Below, piece after piece: positions 45,929 through 53,175 of a stretch of 64,000 nt of DNA. Every line of letters starts with the position of its first letter. The stretch's first letter is position 1. The translations under genes and the position numbers were made by a program. The notes beneath the pieces are model-generated. The model was not told the DNA's origin. It saw only the letters and a list, made by a program, of their open reading frames with translations, and made no database searches. The stretch is taken from contig JAJFIR010000031.1 of NCBI GenBank assembly GCA_021774795.1, positions 496,001 to 560,000 on the forward strand, given 5' to 3'. The DNA is from Emcibacteraceae bacterium. GTDB lineage: Bacteria; Pseudomonadota; Alphaproteobacteria; Sphingomonadales; Emcibacteraceae.

Positions 45929-45973
45929 GATAAATCGAGCTAGGGTGAATTTCCAATTGGCGGGAGGAAAAGC

Positions 45974-48319
45974 ATGAAAATATCAATCATTGGTGGGGGT
46001 CCCGGGGGACTTTATTTTGCATTACTTACAAAAAAAGCAAAACCAAATTGGGATATCGAAGTTTTCGAGCAAAATAAACCGAATGACACATTTGGATTTG
46101 GCGTGGTTTTCTCGGATGATACTTTGGACGAATTCCTCAGTCGTGATCCAGAATCGTACGAACTGATCCGGGATCAGTTTGCTTACTGGGATGATATTAT
46201 TATCCGTTATAAAGGTGAGGAGGTCAGGTGCGGCGGGAATGGTTTTGCGGGTTGTTCACGATTAAACTTGTTAAAAGTGTTACATAACAGATGTGAAGCA
46301 CTCGGCGTAAAACTAACTTTTGGAACGCGGGTTGACGTTGAGAATCTGGAAAAGCAATTTGCGTCATCAGATGTAATTCTCGCAAGCGACGGTATTGGGT
46401 CTGCCATACGTGAACATTACTCTGAATTTTTTGACCCAACCATAAGCTTAAAAAGTAATCGGTTTACCTGGATGGGTTCGTCTCGAAAAGTAGAAGATTT
46501 TACATACTTTTTTAAAGACACAGAATATGGTCCTATTTGTGCGCATACATACCAATATGAAGCAGGGACGTCGACTTGGGTTTTTGAAATGTCTGACTAC
46601 TGCTGGCAAGAATTACAATTTGACGAATTTGATGAACAAAGTTCCGCAGATAAACTGGAAAAAATATTTGCGGAGGAGCTTGAAGGTCATAATTTAATTA
46701 TCAACCGTTCCATGTGGCGACAGTTCCCCCGTATTTATTGTAACAACTGGTATCATAAAAATATCGCTATACTGGGAGACGCTAAGGCTTCGGCTCATTT
46801 CTCCATTGGCTCTGGCACCAAACTTGCTATGGAGTGCGCTATCGCGCTTTCTGATGCGGTCGTTGAAAAAGCAGAAACTTCCGTTGAAGAAGCGTTTAAA
46901 GATTATGTGAAAGAGCGCGAAACACCGGTTCAAATACTCCAACATAACGCGGATGTATCAATGTCTTGGTTCGAACATATGGACCGTTCATGGGATATGG
47001 ATTTGATGCAATTTGCCGCTGTCGTAATGTGTCGTTCAAAATCAGTGACTTATGATAATTTAATTTTGCGTGACCCGGAATTTACCGAGAAACTGGATAC
47101 AGCATGGTATGAGCGTTACTTTCGGGATACCGGTTATGATTACCGAAAAAGTCGTCCAACGCCAATGTTTACCAAGTTTAAATTAAAAGGCCTTGAATTA
47201 CGAAACAGGGTCGTTATGTCACCGATGGCTCAATATTCTGCCGACGAGAACGGAAACGTTACTGACTGGCATATGGTTCACTACGCTGGCTGTGCTAAAG
47301 GCGGTATGGGGCTCATCTATGTGGAGATGACCTGTCCTTCACCGGAAGCACGTATCACCTTGGGTTGTCCGGGATTATGGACCGATGAACATGAAATGGG
47401 CTGGAAAAAAATTGTTGATTTTGTTCATGAAAATACAGAAACAAAAATTTGTATGCAGCTGGGACATGCGGGCCGTAAAGGATCCACTCAACTCGGGTGG
47501 GATAAAATGGACTATCCCATTGAAGATGGGTCTAAAAATTGGCCGTTGTTATCCGCGTCTGCACTACCCTATTTTGATGGTATATCGCAAACACCTAAAG
47601 CCCTCGACCGCGCAGATATGGACAAGATTATCGCAGATTTCAAACAAGCAACTATTCGTGCAAACCGCGCCGGGTTTGATATGATTGAAATGCATGCTGC
47701 ACATGGGTATTTAATAGCTTCATTCTTATCGCCGTTGACCAACATACGGTCTGACGAATACGGTGGAGACATAGAAGGCCGGGTAAAGTTTCCGCTTGAA
47801 ATATTTAGAGCCATGCGGGAAGTTTGGCCAGAAGAAAAACCGATGTCAGTGCGGATTTCTGCTTCCGATTGGTTAGACGGAGGTATAACCGAAGAAGATA
47901 CATTTTATATTGCCAATATATTCGAAGATGCCGGTGTTGATTTGATTGATGTTTCGGCGGGGCAAACGGTACCGGACCAGAAGCCCATATACGGTCGTAT
48001 GTTTCAACTCGGTTTTGCAGAAGCAATACGCAATGTTCCACATGTTGCGACCATGGCTGTGGGCAATATCACGGAACCCGCACAGGTTAATACCATTTTA
48101 CATACTAGAAGGGCTGACCTTATCGCAATTGGTCGGCCTCACCTTTGGAACCCTTATTTTACACGCGATGCGGCCGCCTGGTACGGCGCCCTACTTCCCG
48201 ATAATGATTGGGAAAAGCAATATCTTGCTGGAAAACAACAAGCCTATAGCTTAAAAGAGAAAGCGCGGCTGCAACAACTCGAATGGCAAATTAAAGCCAA
48301 ACCAAGTCGTCATAATTAA
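45974..48319 (+). CDS. 2-aminobenzoyl-CoA monooxygenase/reductase-like fusion (FAD monooxygenase + Old Yellow Enzyme)
   Basis: The N-terminal roughly 390 residues are a class A flavin monooxygenase (IIGGGPGGLYF, then NIAILGDAKASAHFSIGSGTKLA). The C-terminal roughly 380 residues are an Old Yellow Enzyme-type FMN reductase (LELRNRVVMSPMAQYSA, MHAAHGYLIASFLSP, LIAIGRPHLWNP). This rare fusion is known from 2-aminobenzoyl-CoA monooxygenase/reductase and from bifunctional salicylyl-CoA hydroxylase annotations; in the former O2 and NADH both hydroxylate and dearomatise the ring. With the aryl-CoA ligase nearby this is the key ring-attacking enzyme here. The SD is GGAGG. Confidence 0.87.
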   Translation: MKISIIGGGPGGLYFALLTKKAKPNWDIEVFEQNKPNDTFGFGVVFSDDTLDEFLSRDPESYELIRDQFAYWDDIIIRYKGEEVRCGGNGFAGCSRLNLLKVLHNRCEALGVKLTFGTRVDVENLEKQFASSDVILASDGIGSAIREHYSEFFDPTISLKSNRFTWMGSSRKVEDFTYFFKDTEYGPICAHTYQYEAGTSTWVFEMSDYCWQELQFDEFDEQSSADKLEKIFAEELEGHNLIINRSMWRQFPRIYCNNWYHKNIAILGDAKASAHFSIGSGTKLAMECAIALSDAVVEKAETSVEEAFKDYVKERETPVQILQHNADVSMSWFEHMDRSWDMDLMQFAAVVMCRSKSVTYDNLILRDPEFTEKLDTAWYERYFRDTGYDYRKSRPTPMFTKFKLKGLELRNRVVMSPMAQYSADENGNVTDWHMVHYAGCAKGGMGLIYVEMTCPSPEARITLGCPGLWTDEHEMGWKKIVDFVHENTETKICMQLGHAGRKGSTQLGWDKMDYPIEDGSKNWPLLSASALPYFDGISQTPKALDRADMDKIIADFKQATIRANRAGFDMIEMHAAHGYLIASFLSPLTNIRSDEYGGDIEGRVKFPLEIFRAMREVWPEEKPMSVRISASDWLDGGITEEDTFYIANIFEDAGVDLIDVSAGQTVPDQKPIYGRMFQLGFAEAIRNVPHVATMAVGNITEPAQVNTILHTRRADLIAIGRPHLWNPYFTRDAAAWYGALLPDNDWEKQYLAGKQQAYSLKEKARLQQLEWQIKAKPSRHN

Positions 48320-48343
48320 TAAAAATTATAAAGGGACAAGGGA

Positions 48344-48760
48344 TTGGCCATATTTAAAGTAACACGCAAAATTCGTTTTGGTCAAACTGATGCGGCGGGA
48401 ATAACTTATTACCCCCGTTTGGTTGAAATGATCAGTGATATCGTCGAAGATTTTTTTGCAAATGCCATTAAGTTTAGCTACAAAGAAATGATCGTTAAAA
48501 CGGATTGCGGTGTGCCAACCGTAAATTTAAATGTGACGTTTAAACGCCCAGCGGAACTGGAAGATTATGTCGACTGGTATTTAAAAGTAACCAGAATTGG
48601 GCGATCATCATTCACCGTTGACATTGATGCAAAGGTGGGAGAGAACGAAATTCTTAACGCCATCGTTACGCTCGCGTACGTAAAAGGGAAAGGTGCCATA
48701 ATGAAAAGTCATCCTTTGCCGGAACATGTAAAGGCCGTCATGCAAGAATATATGGATTAA
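48344..48760 (+). CDS. 4-hydroxybenzoyl-CoA-type acyl-CoA thioesterase
   Basis: A 138-residue hot-dog protein with the catalytic-Asp motif FGQTDAAGITYYPRLVEM, typical of 4HBT thioesterases. It cleaves an aryl- or acyl-CoA, perhaps as a safety valve freeing CoA from stalled intermediates. TTG start with AAGGGA 7 bases upstream. It lies between the monooxygenase/reductase and the FadB-like gene in what seems one operon. Confidence 0.86.
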   Translation: MAIFKVTRKIRFGQTDAAGITYYPRLVEMISDIVEDFFANAIKFSYKEMIVKTDCGVPTVNLNVTFKRPAELEDYVDWYLKVTRIGRSSFTVDIDAKVGENEILNAIVTLAYVKGKGAIMKSHPLPEHVKAVMQEYMD

Positions 48761-48770
48761 GGATGCACAA

Positions 48771-50831
48771 TTGAACCCGGTTTCAACTAAAATTATTGGT
48801 AAAATAGCGATTGTTGTAATTGATAATCCGCCGGTAAACGCGCTTTCACATGCGGTGAGATCCGGTATTCTGGAGCAAATAGAACTCTTAGACGAAAATG
48901 ATAATATTGAGGTGATCATATTAAGGTGTGAAGGACGCACATTTTGTGCGGGGGCTGATATTTCTGAATTTGGTAAACCGCCGATGGATCCTGGTTTGCC
49001 GCATCTGATAAACGAAATAGAGAAAATAAATAAACCCGTAATAGCCGCTCTTCACGGTACGGCCTTGGGAGGTGGTTTCGAGCTCGCGTTGAGCTGTAAT
49101 TACAGGATCATGAATGAAAGCGCAAAAGTCGGTTTGCCGGAGGTCAATTTAGGATTGATTCCTGGCGCAGGAGGAACGCAAAGATTACCGCGCCTCATCG
49201 GGGTTGAAGCCGCATTAGATATGATTTGTAACGGGAAACCAATTTCCGCGCCCGTGGCTGAGAAAATTGGTATTGCAGACCGCATAAGTTCTGGTGATCT
49301 TGAAACAGATGCCATCCATTATGCTGAAGAAGTTCTACTTCAAAATAAGCCTCATAAACGCATAGCGGACATGATGGTAACGGCTAGCGCAGATATATAT
49401 GATAGCTACCGTAAAAAGATCGCCCGCAAAACAAGAGGTTTTTTAGCACCATATGCGGCGATCAGGGCAATTGAGGCTGCGGCACTTCCCCTTGATGAGG
49501 GATTAAAAATTGAAAGAGAAGAATTTTTAAAACTTTTATCCTCCCCACAGTCAAAAGCGCAAAGACATCTATTCTTTGCGGAACGGGCTGCCGGCAAAGT
49601 TCCCGGCATTGATAAATCGACACCGGTTAACGCTATTAATCAAGTTGGTGTTATTGGCGGTGGCATTATGGGATGCGGCATCGCTGTTAATTTTTTAAAT
49701 AAGAACATCCCGGTTATTTTATTAGATATTTCGGAAGAGGCTTGCGCGAAGGCCAAATCAACGATTGAAAATATCTATATGTCATCGGTCAAAAAAGGTC
49801 GGATATCGGAAGATCAATTTAATAGCCGTATGAATGACCTAACTGTAACAAGTTATTACGACGATTTAAATGACATGGATTTGATCATCGAAGCTGTTTT
49901 TGAAGATATCGAAATTAAGAAGGATGTGTTTAAAAAATTGGACCTTATAGCGAAACCCGGGGCTATACTTGCCACCAATACGTCTTTTCTGGATGTAAAC
50001 GAAATTGCCAGTGTGACATCGCGCCCTGACGATGTGATTGGCCTTCACTTTTTTAGCCCTGCTCATATTATGCCACTGCTTGAGATTGTTCGTACTGAAA
50101 AAAGCAGTTTAACCGCAGTTGCGACTGCATTAAATATCGGTAAATTAATCGGGAAAACTTCGGTTGTGTCGGGCGTTTGTTACGGGTTTATAGCCAATAG
50201 AATGTCATCCTGTTATGGCCGTGAAGCCGGGTTGCTATTACTAGAAGGGGCATCGGTTGAACAAGTTGATAAAGCTATGTTTGATTTTGGTATGCCAATG
50301 GGTATGTTTTCGATGTTGGATATGGCAGGCATTGATATTGGTGTTATGGCAAGGCAAAAAATGGTGCCAGGAAGTTACGATGAAAACGCATTCTCGGTTC
50401 ATGCAGAGCTTGTCGCCAACGGGCAAAAGGGAAAGAAAACAGGAACAGGGTTTTATATTTATCATCCTGAAACTGGTGCTAAATTGATCAACCCAGATGT
50501 TCAGTCTATAGCAACTCAAATTGCGGATAAGCTCGGCATTCAAAGGCGAGAGATTGACGAAACAGAAATTCAGGAAAGATGTGTCCTCGCATTGATAAAT
50601 GAAGGTTTCAAAATCGTAGAAGAAGGTATCGCCCTGCTCTTGAGTGACGTCGATGTGGTGTATGCGCTGGGATTTGGATTTCCGAGGTATCTGGGTGGAC
50701 CCCTTCATTATGCACAGCAGAACGGACCTAAAAAAATACTGGATAAAATAAATAGGTTGGTTGAACAAAAAGGACCAAGATGGTGGACACCTTCTAAACT
50801 GCTTGTGAAGCTTGCCAAAGAGAACGAATAA
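48771..50831 (+). CDS. Enoyl-CoA hydratase/3-hydroxyacyl-CoA dehydrogenase fusion (FadB/FadJ-like)
   Basis: A 686-residue bifunctional beta-oxidation protein. The N-terminal crotonase domain has GADISEFGK and LIPGAGGTQRLPR; the NAD-binding dehydrogenase starts near residue 288 with VGVIGGGIMGCGIA, and the HFFSPAH catalytic His segment follows. It would hydrate and oxidise the chain left after ring opening. TTG start with AAGGA 7 bases upstream, 10 bp after the thioesterase. Confidence 0.9.
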   Translation: MNPVSTKIIGKIAIVVIDNPPVNALSHAVRSGILEQIELLDENDNIEVIILRCEGRTFCAGADISEFGKPPMDPGLPHLINEIEKINKPVIAALHGTALGGGFELALSCNYRIMNESAKVGLPEVNLGLIPGAGGTQRLPRLIGVEAALDMICNGKPISAPVAEKIGIADRISSGDLETDAIHYAEEVLLQNKPHKRIADMMVTASADIYDSYRKKIARKTRGFLAPYAAIRAIEAAALPLDEGLKIEREEFLKLLSSPQSKAQRHLFFAERAAGKVPGIDKSTPVNAINQVGVIGGGIMGCGIAVNFLNKNIPVILLDISEEACAKAKSTIENIYMSSVKKGRISEDQFNSRMNDLTVTSYYDDLNDMDLIIEAVFEDIEIKKDVFKKLDLIAKPGAILATNTSFLDVNEIASVTSRPDDVIGLHFFSPAHIMPLLEIVRTEKSSLTAVATALNIGKLIGKTSVVSGVCYGFIANRMSSCYGREAGLLLLEGASVEQVDKAMFDFGMPMGMFSMLDMAGIDIGVMARQKMVPGSYDENAFSVHAELVANGQKGKKTGTGFYIYHPETGAKLINPDVQSIATQIADKLGIQRREIDETEIQERCVLALINEGFKIVEEGIALLLSDVDVVYALGFGFPRYLGGPLHYAQQNGPKKILDKINRLVEQKGPRWWTPSKLLVKLAKENE

Positions 50832-50850
50832 AAAATATAATGGAAATAAG

Positions 50851-51918
50851 ATGTCTGAAGAAAAACTCGAATATATAGTCGAAAATAAACCATGCCTTGT
50901 TAGTCTGAAAGCAGGTAAAAAATATGCGTGGTGTACATGTAAACATAGCAAAGAGCAGCCTTTTTGTGATGGCTCCCATAAAGGAACGGATATGAAACCA
51001 AAGGTCTTTACCGCGGACAAAGATGAAGACGTTCTTCTTTGCGCGTGTAAAGCAACACAGTCCGGTCCTTACTGTGATGGTGCCCATAATAATCTTGAAG
51101 AGGTTTATGCGGAAGCCACACAAGTAGAAATTGAATCTATGAAATCATCCCTTTTTGTCGAGCGTTCGAAAGGCGAATTCGGAAAAGCGAACCTTGACAG
51201 CGGAGCTTATGTGTTGACGCCCTCAGAAAATGATAATAAAACCGTGGGCAACTTATCCTACCAGCCGGTCATAGCAAAAGAAGACGGAGCGAGTAAGCTC
51301 AGTTTGCACCGAATGACTATATCAGAAGGCACCACACCATGGCTTCGATATTCAGATGTCGATACAGTGCTCTATATTGTTGACGGAAAGGGTCATGTTG
51401 ACATTGCTGGAACCAAAATCGATATTTCAAAAGAAACAGGTGTGTATATCCGGCCTGACGAAGCCTTCAGGATAACGGCAAATAGTGACATGACCTTATT
51501 TGCGGCGGTGTGCCCCATGAAAACGGAATTATTAATTACAGATGATAACAGGACTTCGTTTCAAAATGATTATCCTGACCGTAAAGTTGAATTTGATATG
51601 GCCAAAACAAACGTAATGGCAAACCGTTTTTATCAAGAACTTGTTGATAAGAAAATTGGTTCAAACGAAGTCACGCAATTCATTGGCGAAGTTCCGCTTT
51701 CTCGCGCAGCGATGCACCGCCATCTATACGAAGAAGCAATTGTTATTTTAACGGGTTATGGCCGGATGTGGACGGGGACGAAATGGGCTGATGTTAAAGT
51801 CGGTGACGTCCTGTTTCTACCGCATCGCCAAGGCCACTCACTTGAATGTACCGCAGAAGAAGGCATGCGCTTGATGGGCGTATTTTACCCGTCCGGTAGC
51901 CCGGCAATAAATTATTAG
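50851..51918 (+). CDS. Two CDGSH-type Fe-S motifs fused to a double cupin
   Basis: The N-terminal 80 residues have two CDGSH-like clusters (CTCKHSKEQPFCDGSHKG and CACKATQSGPYCDGAHNN, each C-x-C...C-x2-GxH), known from small [2Fe-2S] proteins. The rest is two cupin barrels, the second with AAMHRHLYEEAIVILTGYGRMW and a late PHRQGHS. I prefer ATG 50851, preceded by GGA, to the track start 13 codons upstream, which overlaps the FadB gene. The reaction is unknown; the cupins could be a dioxygenase or isomerase fed by the Fe-S unit. Confidence 0.8.
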   Translation: MSEEKLEYIVENKPCLVSLKAGKKYAWCTCKHSKEQPFCDGSHKGTDMKPKVFTADKDEDVLLCACKATQSGPYCDGAHNNLEEVYAEATQVEIESMKSSLFVERSKGEFGKANLDSGAYVLTPSENDNKTVGNLSYQPVIAKEDGASKLSLHRMTISEGTTPWLRYSDVDTVLYIVDGKGHVDIAGTKIDISKETGVYIRPDEAFRITANSDMTLFAAVCPMKTELLITDDNRTSFQNDYPDRKVEFDMAKTNVMANRFYQELVDKKIGSNEVTQFIGEVPLSRAAMHRHLYEEAIVILTGYGRMWTGTKWADVKVGDVLFLPHRQGHSLECTAEEGMRLMGVFYPSGSPAINY

Positions 51919-51936
51919 TGTGATTTGGGATATATA

Positions 51937-53076
51937 ATGAAATCTATGGCAGATTATAGGGAACACTTCCCTATCTTTGAAAATAAAATCTATATCAATA
52001 GTTGTTCTTATGCGGCACTTTCAAATGAAGTGGAAAATGCTTTTTTAAGATATTTAAAAGATCGCCATACTCTTGGCGCGGATTGGATCGATTGGTGTGA
52101 TCGGCTAGAACGGGTGAGGGCATTATTTGCTGAATTATTATCTGCAAAATCAGATGAAATAGCGGTCACCACGTCCGCCTCAGCGTCGTTAAGTGCGGTC
52201 TCAAGTAGCCTTGATTTCTCTGGACCTCGCAAAAAAATCATTACGACCGATCTTGCATTCCCGACCGAAGCACAAGCATGGCACGCGCTTAAAAAGCATG
52301 GTGCTGAAGTTGTGCATGTCAAGGAAAAAAATGGCCTGATTGATTTGGATGATTTAACCAAACTTGCGGATGAGAGAACATTGCTTGTCGCGGTGCCGTT
52401 GGTTTGTTACCGAAATGGTGCCTTGACAGATATTCCCGCCATTAGGAACATCGTGCGAAAAGCCGGGGCGATGATTTTAGTTGATGCTTATCAAGGCGTG
52501 GGCGCGGTGCCTATCGATGTTGCTGAGTGGGATGTTGATTTTATTGTCGGCGGATCTCTTAAATATTTATTATCTACTGCGGGCGTTGGCTTTCTTTATG
52601 TGAGAGAGGCCATTATTAAAAAGTCTCAGCCAACACAAACTGGATGGTTTGCGCAGGAAGATATTCATGCCATGCTCATTCATGATAACATACCGGCCGG
52701 TACGGCACGCCGGTTCGAGCAAGGAACGCCTTGTGTGCCTAATCTTTATGCGGTGGAGGCCGGTCTTCAATTTATTTTGGAAGTTGGCGTTAAAAATATT
52801 CGTTCTCATGTGGCCGCATTAAACGAACGGTTAAAAGTAGGTGTTAGCAAAATTGGCGGGAAATTAATGTCACCTCTAAATCCTGATCATCATGGTGCCA
52901 TGATTACTGTCGCCTCCACTGATGACTATGCACTTGTTGAGCGGCTCGCAAAGCAAAACATCATTGCGTCTTGCCGCGACAGTAACTTGCGTATTTCCGC
53001 CCATTTTTATAATAATAATGCCGATATCGATGCTGTTATTGAAGCTTTAAGCGAAAATAAAGATTTGCTGGCTTGA
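51937..53076 (+). CDS. Class V PLP-dependent aminotransferase / cysteine-desulfurase-like enzyme
   Basis: A fold-type I PLP enzyme of 379 residues with LVDAYQGVGAVPIDV (Asp binding the pyridine N) and GGSLKYLL (Schiff-base Lys). The kynureninase YKYLN signature is absent, so kynureninase is not favoured. ATG 51937 is chosen over TTG 51925. Its place after the CDGSH/cupin gene suggests handling of the amino group left from 2-aminobenzoate ring cleavage, which is inference. Confidence 0.8.
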   Translation: MKSMADYREHFPIFENKIYINSCSYAALSNEVENAFLRYLKDRHTLGADWIDWCDRLERVRALFAELLSAKSDEIAVTTSASASLSAVSSSLDFSGPRKKIITTDLAFPTEAQAWHALKKHGAEVVHVKEKNGLIDLDDLTKLADERTLLVAVPLVCYRNGALTDIPAIRNIVRKAGAMILVDAYQGVGAVPIDVAEWDVDFIVGGSLKYLLSTAGVGFLYVREAIIKKSQPTQTGWFAQEDIHAMLIHDNIPAGTARRFEQGTPCVPNLYAVEAGLQFILEVGVKNIRSHVAALNERLKVGVSKIGGKLMSPLNPDHHGAMITVASTDDYALVERLAKQNIIASCRDSNLRISAHFYNNNADIDAVIEALSENKDLLA

Positions 53077-53083
53077 ATTTTAA

Positions 53084-53111
53084 TTGACTTCATTGCATTT
53101 AACACTAAAAT
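53084..53111 (+). promoter_or_regulatory. Promoter for the AceE-like gene
   Basis: TTGACT (53084-53089), a 16-base spacer and TAAAAT (53106-53111) each match the sigma-70 consensus at 5 of 6 positions. The pair lies just upstream of a perfect operator-like inverted repeat. Confidence 0.55.
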
Positions 53112-53119
53112 GTAAAAAT

Positions 53120-53135
53120 GTTACCAATCGGTAAC
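53120..53135. promoter_or_regulatory. GTTACC-AATC-GGTAAC operator-like inverted repeat
   Basis: Six-base perfect arms with a 4-base centre overlap the expected transcription start, 8 bases after the -10. The TTACC-N4-GGTAA form is typical of TetR-family operators. No TetR gene is in the window, so the regulator must be encoded elsewhere. Confidence 0.5.
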
Positions 53136-53175
53136 CATATTTATGAGATAGCATAAACCTGCAAACGGAACGATT

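Noticed and set aside
50241-51020. 259-residue minus-strand ORF
   Set aside because: It is antisense to the well-supported FadB-like and CDGSH/cupin genes and has no recognisable domain or SD; a shadow frame.
51937-53076. Class V PLP enzyme as kynureninase
   Set aside because: Context with anthranilate genes is tempting, but the kynureninase YKYLN region is absent and the Lys motif GGSLKYLL is closer to cysteine-desulfurase-like proteins.
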